Positions 27,350 through 36,872 of a stretch of 62,097 bases of DNA are shown here, in pieces. Under the pieces are notes generated by a model. The model was given only the letters and a program-made list of their open reading frames with translations. It ran no database searches and was not told the origin of the DNA. The position numbers and the translations under genes were made by a program. The stretch comes from CAXOVX01 sp964213345. GTDB taxonomy: Bacteria; Pseudomonadota; Alphaproteobacteria; Rickettsiales; Midichloriaceae. The stretch spans positions 1 to 62,097 of the forward strand of contig CAXOVX010000016.1 of assembly GCA_964213345.1 (NCBI GenBank), read 5' to 3'. Position 1 is the stretch's first letter. The number at the start of each line of letters is the position of its first letter.

Positions 27350-28020
27350 AAAAATTCTTGGAGGAATTGGTGGTAATTACTATAATACAGACAAAAAAGC
27401 AGCAGGGTATCAGAAGTTACGTAGTGATTATCAATTAAAAACAGTTGAATTAAAAGTTGGTGACATAAAGATACTTCCTTTGATGAAGCTCAGGGTAGGA
27501 CAGAGCAGCTTTATCCCAGGGATATTTCTCTACAAAGGACTATTTGTATAATCATGGTGTAGCAAATCCTGACAAAGATAAGACTACGAGTATCGCAAAT
27601 TCTTTTTTCGTACCTTTGAGCAATTTGAGCAGAAAGGAAAGTGGAGTGCACTGATGTTTGGCGTAGATCCTAATAAAAGTCAGAAAGCTCATGACTTGCT
27701 ATCTTTTTGTAAAAAAGATAAATATCAAAATACGCAAAATGTGAATGAACATATCAAAGAGTATCTCTTATTGGCCTCTTCAGATAGTGGGACTGGCAAG
27801 AGTAATAGTGGTACCCATACCATAAAATTCGTTAATAAAAATACTTAATAGCCCTGATACGCCAGATATTATCAGAAAGCAATTTGCAAGTGTATTGAGT
27901 GTACAGGATGTTGAAAAAATTCGATTTCGAAATTTTAAGTTTACAAATGATCACTTTAAGTGCTTAATAACTAGTCAATCGCAGGCTTTTAAAGATAAAT
28001 ATGCCAAATATAGAGAGTGA
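27350..28020 (+). pseudogene. Decayed gene of unknown function upstream of lpxB
   Basis: Fragments in shifting frames have coding-like composition: KILGGIGGNYYNTDKKAAGY, SDYQLKTVELKVGDIKILPL, and an open stretch at 27654-27848 reading MFGVDPNKSQKAHDLLSFCK and ending HTIKFVNKNT. Stops and frameshifts separate them. The gene product is not recognised. It may continue to just before lpxB. Confidence 0.5.
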
Positions 28021-28053
28021 ACTGCAAAGTGTTAGTAATAATGTACATAATAG

Positions 28054-29361
28054 GTGAGTTTGAAGGATTTGAGTAAAGCAAGAATTTTTGTTATTGCAGG
28101 TGAACCCTCTGGGGATAATTTGGGTGCAAAGTTAATTGAGGCTTTACAGAGTGATGCAATAGCTCAGTATATGCAAGCTTCTTTTGGCAAACGGTTAAAG
28201 TTTGATTTTTACGGCATTGGTGGACTCAGAATGAAGAAGGCCGGCTGTGAAATTATTTTTGATTATACTAATATAGCATTAATGGGATTTATCGAGGTTA
28301 TCCCTAATATACTTAAAATTATGGAAAGATTAAGGCAGTGCGTAGATGCCATAGTTTCTTACCGACCGCATGCAATAATTACAATTGATTCTAACGCATT
28401 CAATTTTCGTGTCGTTGAAAGGGTGCGGCAAGATCCCAGTTTTGCTAATGGAGTCTTGCCAAAAATGATACACTGGGTTGCACCATCGGTATGGGCGTTT
28501 AGATCAAAGAAAAGAGCCTATAAAGTTGGAAAGCTTTACGACCACATTATGTTATTATTGCCTTTCGAAAAGCAGTATTTTCGGCATATGCCAAGTACAT
28601 TTGTGGGACACCCCATCGTTGAATCAAAAAAACCAGACAATTCGTGGTGTGTGCAGGCAAGAAGTAAGTACGGTATTGCTGGTAGTGACATGCTAGTTAC
28701 CATTATGCCAGGAAGCAGAAAACAAGAAATAAAGAAGCACATGCCGGTTTTAGTTGAGTTTATACAAGAGCTGGGCATGCAATATAAAGCTCTTAATAAA
28801 AACATAAAGTTTTTCATTCCCATTTCAGAGCAATTGAGGTCCAGTGTAGAAGCAAGTTTTGATCCATATAAAGACAAAGCGTGGTATGATAATGTTATAG
28901 TATCAGTCAGTCGGACCTATAAAAGTACTATGATAACTGCAAGTGACTTGGCTATAGTAAAGTGTGGCACTTCTATCCTAGAAGTTATGAAGCTTGACGT
29001 TCCTATCATTGCCTTTTACAAACTGTCTTTAATATCAGCCTATATCTTGAAATTAAGGTTAACCATAAAATACGTCACGCTGTGTAACTTACTATTAGGT
29101 TCACCGGTAATTTCCGAATTGTTACAAGAAAATTTTACCGTAAAAAATCTGATACGTGATGCTGTAAAGTTTTTAGAAGATAAAGCTCTGGGTAAGCAGT
29201 GTGTTAACCAATACCAAAAGGTATGGAAAATGCTGGGTGATAATGAAGAGATTACACCTAGCATGAGAGCAGCCCGAGCAGTAATAGATACCCTTCTTTC
29301 CCCTCCCAATTCCATATGTGATAGTCCAATGAACCTCCTTACAAAAAAAGGTAAGTACTAA
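28054..29361 (+). CDS. lpxB: Lipid-A-disaccharide synthase
   Basis: LpxB condenses UDP-2,3-diacylglucosamine with lipid X to make the lipid A disaccharide at the inner membrane. The 435-residue protein opens with IFVIAGEPSGDNLGAKLIEAL, the LpxB signature, followed by FYGIGGLRMKKAGCE, and contains the GT19 C-terminal parts MPGSRKQEI and VKCGTSILEVM. The start is a GTG at 28054. It is isolated from other lpx genes and preceded by decayed DNA. Its retention suggests that this bacterium still makes lipopolysaccharide. Confidence 0.95.
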   Translation: MSLKDLSKARIFVIAGEPSGDNLGAKLIEALQSDAIAQYMQASFGKRLKFDFYGIGGLRMKKAGCEIIFDYTNIALMGFIEVIPNILKIMERLRQCVDAIVSYRPHAIITIDSNAFNFRVVERVRQDPSFANGVLPKMIHWVAPSVWAFRSKKRAYKVGKLYDHIMLLLPFEKQYFRHMPSTFVGHPIVESKKPDNSWCVQARSKYGIAGSDMLVTIMPGSRKQEIKKHMPVLVEFIQELGMQYKALNKNIKFFIPISEQLRSSVEASFDPYKDKAWYDNVIVSVSRTYKSTMITASDLAIVKCGTSILEVMKLDVPIIAFYKLSLISAYILKLRLTIKYVTLCNLLLGSPVISELLQENFTVKNLIRDAVKFLEDKALGKQCVNQYQKVWKMLGDNEEITPSMRAARAVIDTLLSPPNSICDSPMNLLTKKGKY

Positions 29362-29469
29362 TACAAGGAGGATTGCCATTATGAGACTGTTGTAAGGTAA
29401 GATTTTTAGTTTTTTTAGAGTGTAGGGAAGAGATTGTAAGCTGGGGTCAATCCATAAATAGTGTTAGGT

Positions 29470-29545
29470 ATAAGAACTATTTTATACATTTTTGCCCAAA
29501 ATTTATTCATTTTTAAGCGATAGCTATGCCATTTCCTTTGTGTCT
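29470..29545 (-). repeat. Possible R3 fragment
   Basis: The minus strand reads ATAGCTATCGCTTAAAAATG and then GGGCAAAAATGTATAAAAT, which resembles CTATCGCTTAAAAAATGG and GACAAAAATATAAAAAT at 6323-6365. The match is short and diverged. Confidence 0.35.
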
Positions 29546-29639
29546 TTGTGCAATTATCGCTAATCGCCCCAGATTGAAGTATATATAGTCAGATGAAAAA
29601 TAGTAGTGATGATGATTAAATATTATCTAACTATGAAGG

Positions 29640-29842
29640 TTTTCATTTACAGTTACTAAGACAAAGATGACGGGTGGGCATATAGTAAAATGGATAACGC
29701 TAACTTTCATAAATCACAAAATACGAGAAAAATGATAGAAGAGGAAAAATGTCATCTGTTATTTTTACCTCCTTATTCACCAGATTTATATCCAATCGAG
29801 AAATGTTTGGCCAATTTAAAGGCGACATGCTCTAATTGACCT
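29640..29842 (+). pseudogene. IS630-type transposase, C-terminal remnant
   Basis: From 29692 the frame reads MDNANFHKSQNTRKMIEEE, LLFLPPYSPDLYPIEKCL and ANLKAT, the second Asp and final Glu motifs of the IS630 DDE domain. The upstream half is missing. It abuts the stop codon of the alkyltransferase gene on the other strand. Confidence 0.85.
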
Positions 29843-29848
29843 GTCATA

Positions 29849-30433
29849 TTACGATCCTTGTTTTTCATGATCGATAAGCCATCTTTTGCGGGGTATACCT
29901 CCACCATATCCACCAAGATTACCATTGCTGTTGATAATGCGATGGCAGGGGATAATAATCACCGACTGATTCGCACCGTTGGCATTTGCGACTGCTCTAT
30001 AGGCTGTTTGTTTCCCAATAGCTTTAGCTTGATCAAGATAACTTCGCGTCTGGCCATAGGGGATACGTGATAACTCCTCCCAAACAAGCTTTTGAAAGGG
30101 GCTGCCCAAAAGGCATAGAGGTGTTTTAAACGCCTTCAGCGTTCCTTCAAAATAAGATTTGAGCTCCCCTGCAATTGAGGCAATCGGATCAGTAGCTCCA
30201 GGAATAATAGCTGCTTTTGTCTTCATTCGGAGTCGCTCAATTCCACACTTTAAACCGCGCCTATCGATGAATTCTAAAAGGTAGAGTGCCTGTTCATCTG
30301 CAATGGCAAGCATGGGTCCAAGTGGTGTATTGAGCCAAGATGCCTTGAGAATAGCACGGTGCACACCCCCATAGGGTATATTTTTACCAATGAGAGTTTG
30401 GTAAAATTCTTGTTTAATTTCTTCCTTGAGCAT
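29849..30433 (-). CDS. ogt: Methylated-DNA--[protein]-cysteine S-methyltransferase (Ogt/Ada C-domain type)
   Basis: It repairs O6-alkylguanine by suicide transfer of the alkyl group to its cysteine. The acceptor Cys163 sits in IIIPCHRIINSNGNLGGYGGG, and the DNA-recognition helix region is YGQTRSYLDQAKAIGKQTAYRAVANANG. The 194-residue length is slightly above the usual ~160-175 because of an N-terminal extension (FYQTLIGKNIPYGG), which may be the remnant of an Ada-like linker. It is a single gene, next to an IS630 remnant that reaches its 3' end. Confidence 0.93.
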   Translation of the reverse strand: MLKEEIKQEFYQTLIGKNIPYGGVHRAILKASWLNTPLGPMLAIADEQALYLLEFIDRRGLKCGIERLRMKTKAAIIPGATDPIASIAGELKSYFEGTLKAFKTPLCLLGSPFQKLVWEELSRIPYGQTRSYLDQAKAIGKQTAYRAVANANGANQSVIIIPCHRIINSNGNLGGYGGGIPRKRWLIDHEKQGS

Positions 30434-30582
30434 TTCTACCCCATATTTACAACCACCATAATAAGCCCGATCTATTACGTTATGGTTTTACTATAATGAT
30501 TTTGGGAAAACGCGCGATCAAAATCTATGCATTGATCTTTTTTTAAACGATAGCAAACAGAATCAGTCTTTCTGGTACAACA

Positions 30583-32109
30583 CTAGGGTTCTTCCGCATT
30601 TATACTAAGCAATATATTATTTTTTTTTACATGCTGTGTGGATAAGAATGCAGCGAATTTGATTTGACTACAACTCTGCATCAGTGGTGTATAATTTAGG
30701 TACGGAGCAACTCTATTTAGTAGCATAAGTAGTTGATTATGCATATCTTGAAGATCACACATGGTATATACCTCTACTCTAATGCTGAGGCATTCTTCTG
30801 TGTTAGATGCACGTACTAGCCACCACCCCCTTGTCTCACTGCACCTAATACCATCTATATTGATGTAGCATAAGCCTAGCTCTTCTATTTCGTTTTGTAA
30901 ATTTTGTATTACTTTGTATTTTTCATTATTTGCACATTCTATCCTAATTTCACGAGTTATAAAGGAAAGAGGTAATTCTGCCAATGTATTAGTAATAGTG
31001 GTATAATTCACAAGCATGAATGATATCAATTTGCATGCAGCAAATATGCCATCATCATAGCCGAGGTAATTATGCGCATCATATATATGACCACTAACCT
31101 CTCCAGCTAAGGATATACCATCCTCTTGCATTTTTGCTTTTATTGGTGAATGGCCTGTTTTCCATAAAACTGGTATACCACCGTACCTGCGTATTTTCTC
31201 GATAATAATTTGACTTGTTTTTACGTCCACGAGTACTTTTGACCCAGGGATTTCTTTTAGCAAAAAATAAGCAAAGATTAGTAACAGCTGATCACCATTC
31301 AATACGCCACAAACAGGATCTACTGCAATAATTCTGTCAGCATCATGATCAAGAGTAATGCCCACGTGACATCTTTCAGATGTCATTACTTGTTTTAGTT
31401 CATCTAAGCACTTCTTTTCATGAACATGTTTAGAATCTATCATGTAGTGCTGGCCGGGAATTTGAGCTATTAAATTTTTTATAATATTAACTGCAGTGGT
31501 GTTACCGACACTCCAGACTATTTTTAATTGGTTACCTTGCTGTACATTGTTGATACCACTACTTTTTATAATTTGTCTAATATATAAATTCTCTATATCA
31601 TACGATGTAAGAAATCCCCTTTTCTTAGCCGTACACTGAGCTTTACCACCACATATCGCTGGACACAGCATAATATTCTTCAGCTTTGCTCCGAATATAG
31701 GCCCTGTGCCGTATATTAGTTTAAATCCGTTATATCCGCTAGAATTATGAGAGCCAGTTACCATGACAGAGGCGCTAACAGGCAAAGAATGTGCTGCAAA
31801 ATATACAGCAGGTGTAGGGACTGCACCTAAATTGATAACGTTAACACCCATATTTAAAACAGCTTCAATAAACGCTTCTGCAAGGGCAGGCGAACTCTGC
31901 CTATAGTCACGCCCTATGCACAACACACTTTCCCAATCATCTGCGCGCCTATTGTTGCCTTGATCTTGGTTGATAAAAAATTCCGCGAAACGCCTCCCTA
32001 TGTGGTAGGCATCAATAACACCCAATTCGTGACCTGCTAGGCCTCTAATATCATACTCTTTTATTATTGCAGCATTTATATTATGTTCATGATTTTCGCA
32101 TGAGTACAT
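30583..32109 (-). CDS. Phosphomannomutase/phosphoglucomutase
   Basis: An alpha-D-phosphohexomutase of 508 residues that interconverts the 1- and 6-phosphates of mannose and/or glucose. The phosphoserine loop is VMVTGSHNSSGYNGFK, the metal loop is ITLDHDADRIIAVD (family consensus D-x-D-x-D-R), and the sugar-binding loop is SLAGEVSGHIY. The N-terminal YDIRG motif is present as KEYDIRGLAG. Longer than most ~460-residue homologues because of insertions near residues 150-180 and at the C-terminus. It could supply sugar phosphates for LPS or other surface glycans; specificity cannot be read from sequence. Confidence 0.92.
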   Translation of the reverse strand: MYSCENHEHNINAAIIKEYDIRGLAGHELGVIDAYHIGRRFAEFFINQDQGNNRRADDWESVLCIGRDYRQSSPALAEAFIEAVLNMGVNVINLGAVPTPAVYFAAHSLPVSASVMVTGSHNSSGYNGFKLIYGTGPIFGAKLKNIMLCPAICGGKAQCTAKKRGFLTSYDIENLYIRQIIKSSGINNVQQGNQLKIVWSVGNTTAVNIIKNLIAQIPGQHYMIDSKHVHEKKCLDELKQVMTSERCHVGITLDHDADRIIAVDPVCGVLNGDQLLLIFAYFLLKEIPGSKVLVDVKTSQIIIEKIRRYGGIPVLWKTGHSPIKAKMQEDGISLAGEVSGHIYDAHNYLGYDDGIFAACKLISFMLVNYTTITNTLAELPLSFITREIRIECANNEKYKVIQNLQNEIEELGLCYINIDGIRCSETRGWWLVRASNTEECLSIRVEVYTMCDLQDMHNQLLMLLNRVAPYLNYTPLMQSCSQIKFAAFLSTQHVKKNNILLSINAEEP

Positions 32110-32274
32110 TAAACCTCTCTTGCATAACTAAAAATTTAATTCAAAATTTACAGTACCCTCTATAAATTTTATATAAGATTAGTGATCTGAAACAAGAAAA
32201 GTACTTTTGCTGGCAAATCGAATTAAATCCAAAGATATAGCTTGATACAAAAAATCGCATAACTGCGGACGACA

Positions 32275-32901
32275 TTAAGAAGCAACAATCTTCCTCTTGT
32301 AACGCCATATATATACGATTACTGCGAGTGTACAAGCCAGTGCCACTGCCCAATCTATAATATAAAGATACTGATTGATAGTATCCTCATTGTTGCCTAT
32401 AAAATACCCTAAAGTTAGCAGGGCACAAACCCACAATGCCCCCCCTGCGCCTGTATAGATACAAAACAGCTTTAAATTCATCTTTCCAAGTCCGGCGGGA
32501 AAAGAAATGAAATGTTTTATTCCAGGCATGATCCTGCCCACAAAAACCGATATTGGGCCATGGGTATTAAAAAACTTCTCTATGACACCAAGGCGTTGTT
32601 CCTTAAAAAAGAAATATTTGCCATACTTTGTCACAAGCATGCGTCCATAATGGAGTGCTATGTAATAACTTATAAGGGCTCCTACCAAATTGCCAATGAT
32701 GCCACAAAATAAAACACCCCATAAATCCAATATTCCTTTGGCTATCAAATAACCTACGGGGATCAAAGTAACTTCATTGGGAATAGGAATAAATGTACCT
32801 TCTATTAATGTCATAAAAAAAATGCCGAAATAGCCCAAAACTTGTACCAAATCCACCATTTTTAAAAACAAACCATACATACCAATCAGTTTTAATATCA
32901 A
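32275..32901 (-). CDS. DedA family membrane protein
   Basis: A 208-residue inner-membrane protein with about five hydrophobic segments and the DedA motifs FIPIPNEVTLIPVGYL and FVGRIMPGIKHFISFPAGLGKM. Family members take part in membrane lipid (undecaprenyl phosphate or phospholipid) flipping and proton-motive-force homeostasis. The start chosen is the ATG at 32901. It is separated from the downstream mutase by about 165 bases without features. No specific role here can be inferred. Confidence 0.93.
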   Translation of the reverse strand: MILKLIGMYGLFLKMVDLVQVLGYFGIFFMTLIEGTFIPIPNEVTLIPVGYLIAKGILDLWGVLFCGIIGNLVGALISYYIALHYGRMLVTKYGKYFFFKEQRLGVIEKFFNTHGPISVFVGRIMPGIKHFISFPAGLGKMNLKLFCIYTGAGGALWVCALLTLGYFIGNNEDTINQYLYIIDWAVALACTLAVIVYIWRYKRKIVAS

Positions 32902-33163
32902 ATAGAGGATAAGTTAGGCAAAACAGCCACACTGACACAATATACCCACACACAATAGTGAGGATGGTAGTGCTTTTTTTGGCAAATAGCTATATATTTC
33001 TTTTTCTTTACGTTTAAATAAATACATTTAAAACATATTCATTATTGTGTAGATTGTTTTATGTTCTCTGCTATCCATACAGTTTTTATATCCTATAGTT
33101 AGAGGTATGATGGTGCGTGGTATAAGCATAATACTTTAATATCTTTAATATTGTTATAAACAG

Positions 33164-33871
33164 ATGCCTGATATTTTGGATGAAGTACGAGAAAGCCTGC
33201 AAGAAGAAAGGCTTATAGCATTCCTAAAACGCACCGCCCTAGTCATTACCATGTTAGCCGTAGTATTGCTGTCGGTAACTGTAGTAATTAGCGGTATTAA
33301 AGCCTATAATGAAAAACAAATCAAAAATGAAGGAACCAAACTCTACAACATAATACAAGTACTAAATACTGCTGATAGTAGAGTTGTTCCAAGCCATTTG
33401 AAAATCCTTGAAGATCTTGGTAAAGGCTCTTCCATGTACGCAGTGTTAGCAAAATTTTATTTAGCGCAAATTGATCTAGCTAGTTCAAAATCTAGTAAAG
33501 CTATTCTTTATTATCAAGAGATAGCAGATAACGCCTCGTGTGACATGAGCATACGAAATTATGGTATACTGAACTTAGTCAATGCTAGATTAACGAACCA
33601 AAAAATAGCATTACCAGATGCAGTACAGCATATTGATAGCAAATTACTTTCGGACAATAAAGCCCAAAAGGGGCAGCCTTTCCTACTTTCTTCGTTACTT
33701 TTGAAAGGAGCTCTACAAGTAAACTTGGGGAATAAAGAGAAAGCACTTGAGAGTTTTTATGCAATAGCAACGCAAAAAAATTTAGCTCCAGATGTAAAAG
33801 TATTGACGAATTTTATTATACAATATGTAAAAGATAGTAGCGCATTTGCAATCCAACCCACAGAACAATAA
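33164..33871 (+). CDS. Membrane-anchored TPR-like protein (YfgM-type)
   Basis: This 235-residue protein has one membrane segment (residues ~24-45, ALVITMLAVVLLSVTVVIS) after a short charged cytoplasmic N-terminus (LDEVRESLQEERLIAFLKRT), then an all-helical periplasmic domain with TPR-like repeats (YAVLAKFYLAQIDLASSKSSKA and GALQVNLGNKEKALESFYAI are split across helices). The layout is that of YfgM/ancillary SecYEG-type proteins and the alphaproteobacterial tetratricopeptide family of the same size. It may assist export or envelope assembly; this is inferred from family architecture. It is a single gene, divergent from dedA. Confidence 0.75.
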   Translation: MPDILDEVRESLQEERLIAFLKRTALVITMLAVVLLSVTVVISGIKAYNEKQIKNEGTKLYNIIQVLNTADSRVVPSHLKILEDLGKGSSMYAVLAKFYLAQIDLASSKSSKAILYYQEIADNASCDMSIRNYGILNLVNARLTNQKIALPDAVQHIDSKLLSDNKAQKGQPFLLSSLLLKGALQVNLGNKEKALESFYAIATQKNLAPDVKVLTNFIIQYVKDSSAFAIQPTEQ

Positions 33872-33884
33872 TCCCCCCTTTTTT

Positions 33885-33935
33885 AACACCTACATTGTTG
33901 TGTTGTAGGTTCAGGCTCAGTCGTGTATAGCCCGA
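33885..33935 (-). repeat. R1 fragment
   Basis: CACCTACATTGTTGTGTTGTAGG and GTTCAGGCTCAGTCGTGTA match the left half of minus-strand R1 copies such as 1633-1763. The remaining half is absent. Confidence 0.5.
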
Positions 33936-33944
33936 AAAATAGAG

Positions 33945-34050
33945 TAATAGTGATGATTAAAGTACGGTATTTAGATGGAAAAGTATGAAGAAAAGAAAGG
34001 TAATGCGAGTCCAAAGGAGAGGAGTAATAAGCAAACTAAAGCAGATTATG
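33945..34050 (+). pseudogene. Scrap of IS630-type transposase N-terminus
   Basis: AAGTATGAAGAAAAGAAAGG, AATGCGAGTCCAAAGG and AAGCAAACTAAAGCAGATTA match in order the segment 49690-49770 of the larger IS630 remnant (AGTCTGAAGAAAGAAAGTGG, GTAAGTCCGAATGG, AAGCCAACTAAAGCAAATTA). Confidence 0.55.
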
Positions 34051-34077
34051 GGCAGTGAGAGCGGTGGATTTTTGGTA

Positions 34078-35430
34078 TTAGCCGATGAGTTCGTTTTGTC
34101 TGATGGCTTTTGCGTACCTTTTGCCTACGGCAGTACACACAATAAACCAAATACTTAGACCACAAATAAAGAATGTATTAGTTGCAAAGGCTATGCTTCC
34201 GTATTGTGCATGCATGAGTACCTTACTTACGCCAATATTGAACAATTGGCCGGTACACCGTCCAGTTTTTACTGCTAACCCGTCTACTATGAATTTAGAT
34301 TTAAGCTGAATGTCACGGCTGGCGACTATGTATAAGCCTTCTCTTATTGGTGTATTAACTCCGTAATTTAGTGCATGAAGTACGATATAGAGAAAAACAA
34401 ATATCTGCTGAACTCCACTTGCAAAATAGGCTGCCAAGATACAAAAAACGAATATAGGCATAATGAATAAAGAGGTACGTATACCTAAAAATCTGAGCAT
34501 GCCGTTAGCTATAAAAAAAGATAAAATACAGGCTAAAGCTTGCATCGTCATACTTTGACAGTATAATGCAGTACCAATCGCACTAATTGATTCGCCTACT
34601 GCAGCTGCTTTGCCAGGCATGACTACTAGCAATCTTTGGTAATTAATAACCTCTACCATTACCTCATAAGAAAAAATTATGAAGAATATGCCCAATATAT
34701 AAGGTTGTTTTATCATTAATTTTAGTCCTGCTGCTGCTCCAGTCTTTTCAATTTTCTCGCATATATTTGTGCAATACCCTTGCAAGACATTCTTTTTTAC
34801 CTTTTTTAGCTGCGTATACAAAAATAATGCTGCTATCCCCAGCATTGCGGAGCTAATGCATAATAACACTCTCAGTTTATCTATATCTTTGAAATTTTCT
34901 GAAAGTCTGGTCGATAAAAACAAGTAAGCAAACCCGCCACTAAAAATGCCCCCTAATTTGGATATTGAAACTATAAACCCATACGTATGCTCAGCATGTT
35001 GAGGGTTATGGATAGAGTTGGCAAAAGCCCAAAAAACACCTAAAATGAATACAACATACCCTTCGACATATAGAAAAAATAGCCATCCTATTATAGGTGA
35101 GACATGAGCTTGAACATCACCTGTTCCTAAAAGGTAACAAAATGTTAATCCTGTAAAACTAAATATTGTAAGATAGAGCATAAGTATTTGATCGCGCCTA
35201 AACCTATCTACTAGCATTCCATCTACAAAAAGTAACGGTAATAGCAATAGCATGATAAGCAACTTTGCAAATGGCATGTGCGTTATGCCTACGGCTACGT
35301 TAAAGATTATGTGCTGTAATTCTTTTGCAATAGTATAAGAGGCAATAATACAAAAAAACAGTAATCCTGTTATTTTGAGTTTTTGTTGTTCTATTTTAGA
35401 GAGAGAAAAAAGGCGCTTGATCAAGTGCAT
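34078..35430 (-). CDS. MFS/NTT-like transporter (possibly nucleotide or metabolite carrier)
   Basis: A 450-residue polytopic membrane protein with about 12 hydrophobic segments. The opening LKITGLLFFCIIASYTIAKELQ, followed by HMPFAKLLIMLLLLPLLFVDGMLVDRF, has the layout of the Npt/Tlc nucleotide transporter family of intracellular bacteria, which import host ATP or other nucleotides, and residues 355-380 (HALNYGVNTPIREGLYIVASRDIQLKSK) resemble the NTT block with a conserved Tyr and Lys. The overall length is somewhat shorter than classical Tlc (~500). An MFS carrier of another kind is possible. It stands alone, convergent with the TPR-like gene. Confidence 0.75.
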   Translation of the reverse strand: MHLIKRLFSLSKIEQQKLKITGLLFFCIIASYTIAKELQHIIFNVAVGITHMPFAKLLIMLLLLPLLFVDGMLVDRFRRDQILMLYLTIFSFTGLTFCYLLGTGDVQAHVSPIIGWLFFLYVEGYVVFILGVFWAFANSIHNPQHAEHTYGFIVSISKLGGIFSGGFAYLFLSTRLSENFKDIDKLRVLLCISSAMLGIAALFLYTQLKKVKKNVLQGYCTNICEKIEKTGAAAGLKLMIKQPYILGIFFIIFSYEVMVEVINYQRLLVVMPGKAAAVGESISAIGTALYCQSMTMQALACILSFFIANGMLRFLGIRTSLFIMPIFVFCILAAYFASGVQQIFVFLYIVLHALNYGVNTPIREGLYIVASRDIQLKSKFIVDGLAVKTGRCTGQLFNIGVSKVLMHAQYGSIAFATNTFFICGLSIWFIVCTAVGKRYAKAIRQNELIG

Positions 35431-35644
35431 ATCGTGAAAATATTACCATAAGTTAATATCTTCAAGGAAACTCTAAAAGCTTAATACTTTATAGTCAAGG
35501 AGAAATTTGGCTCGACTGCAAAATCTTAGTTGTTTTTTGCTGGTCCTTAATATTTTTCGATAAAATTTATCTTGCAAAATATCATATGTTATGTCAGTTT
35601 TGAGCGTTGACTGCATTTGGTATTGTGCTGTAGTTAGCGTGCTT

Positions 35645-35777
35645 ATACCAAGTCCCATTTTTAAATGAGCACTAGGAGCGCAATGGTGAAGGTGAAGGAG
35701 TGTAGAGAGAATGTACACATGACTGAACCTGAATCTTGCAGTGCGGCAACGTGAGCGTTAGAAAGGGGGGTTGGTAT
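35645..35777 (+). repeat. R1 dispersed element, well preserved copy
   Basis: The ends ATACCAAGTCCCA and GGGGGGTTGGTAT form the terminal inverted repeat. Internal blocks are AGGAGCGCAATGGTGAAGG, TGTACACATGACTGAACC and GCGGCAACGTGAGCGTTAG. It ends 5 bases before tRNA-Gln. Confidence 0.9.
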
Positions 35778-35782
35778 TATGT

Positions 35783-35857
35783 TGGGGTGTAGCCAAGCGG
35801 TAAGGCACTGGTTTTTGGTACCAGCATTCGGCGGTTCGAATCCATCCACCCCAGCCA
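35783..35857 (+). tRNA. tRNA-Gln (anticodon TTG)
   Basis: Acceptor TGGGGTG pairs with CACCCCA. D-arm AGCCAAGCGGTAAGGCA, anticodon stem CTGGT/ACCAG around loop TTTTGGT (TTG), T-arm CGGTTCGAATCC and an encoded CCA are present. The U1-A72 end pair is typical of tRNA-Gln. Confidence 0.95.
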
Positions 35858-35934
35858 TTTTTTGGTGCTACGTGGAAAGGTGTTGTTACTGGTATTGCCC
35901 TCATTCACGGTGTTTTATGTGTGTTGTGATTTTT

Positions 35935-36007
35935 CAGTAATTTTTTTTCGAAACTCCGCTTCTGCTATAGACTGCTGCGCTGCTTCGCTGCTCAAGTCTT
36001 GTGCATT
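35935..36007. repeat. R2 left part, interrupted by R1
   Basis: TTTTTTTCGAAACTCCGCTTC, TATAGACTGCTGCGCTGC and CTCAAGTCTTGTGCATT match the start of R2 at 48001 onward. The R1 at 36008 begins where R2 breaks off. I could not find the right half of this R2. Confidence 0.6.
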
Positions 36008-36105
36008 ATACCAGATTACCTTTATAACGTACATGTTGTTGTATGCAGGATTCAGGTTCAGTCATGTAGATTGTTATACTCCTTCACCCTCCCATTGCTT
36101 ATATC
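36008..36105 (-). repeat. R1 element nested in R2, truncated on the right
   Basis: It starts ATACCAGATTACCTTTATAACG and contains GCAGGATTCAGGTTCAGTC and CTCCTTCACCCTCCCATTGC, then stops matching other R1 copies. Confidence 0.75.
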
Positions 36106-36249
36106 TGAAAAAATGGATTGTATAACGAATAAATTTTTTAGATATAGAAGAGTGACTTGCTTTGCGCTAGATTAGTATAATTGTTAGGAGAATAAGCACT
36201 CTTCTATTCTAATTTTTCTTGAGCAAATTGTAGTCAGAGCTAAATACAT

Positions 36250-36610
36250 AGCCGCTTTGCACAATGAGCTAAAGATCTCTATTAATTTATCTAAAACTGA
36301 TAAGGAAGATGTCCCTTAGGCTTATTTTTTACGGAGATGGAGTACGGCTTAAAGCCAATTATTTACACAAGCAAGAAGTGGGAGATTTGGTCGAATTGTT
36401 AAGTAACGAGAGGAAGAGGCTATACTGCAGCGTTGATGGTGTTGATAAAGATTTTAGGAGAAGAAATTTCTGAGATTGATGCTAAATCAGGTGACATCAT
36501 AGAAACTCTTCTGAAGTAAAGCAAAAAGTTGAGATATTGAAAACAATGCTGGGTATTGGCAAATGTTTGGCTATTCAATTAGTAAGTTTTTTGTCAGAAT
36601 TTGGCGATAA
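36250..36610 (+). pseudogene. IS110-type transposase remnant
   Basis: Translated fragments in shifting frames read KYIAALHNELK, NLSKTDKEDV, QEVGDLVELLS, GEEISEIDAKSGDI and, last, KVEILKTMLGIGKCLAIQLVS followed by LSEFGDK. The final block is the G-I-G helix-hairpin-helix region of IS110 transposases. Several stops and frameshifts make it non-functional. Confidence 0.7.
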
Positions 36611-36687
36611 AAGCTATATTATAATGAGTTATCTGTAAGTGAACATCCGCACCATATGCTCGTAGTGTGCCTCCATAGTATAGTGAA

Positions 36688-36835
36688 TGCTAGCCTCCAT
36701 AAACTACAAAGCACAAGAAAAATGATAAAAAAAGCAAAATGCAGTCTATTATTTTTCTCTCCTTATTCGCCAGATTCAAAAATCCAATCAAGAAATTTTT
36801 GGCTAATACGCAGTTGGGATCAAGATTGACAGTAA
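36688..36835 (+). pseudogene. IS630-type transposase scrap
   Basis: AAACTACAAAGCACAAGAAA, AAGCAAAATGCAGTCTATTA and CTCCTTATTCGCCAGATTC match the end of the IS630 remnants at 29692-29838 and 50740-50880, with indels. Confidence 0.65.
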
Positions 36836-36872
36836 GATATAGTGTATAGAAATGAATCAAAGAAATACATAT

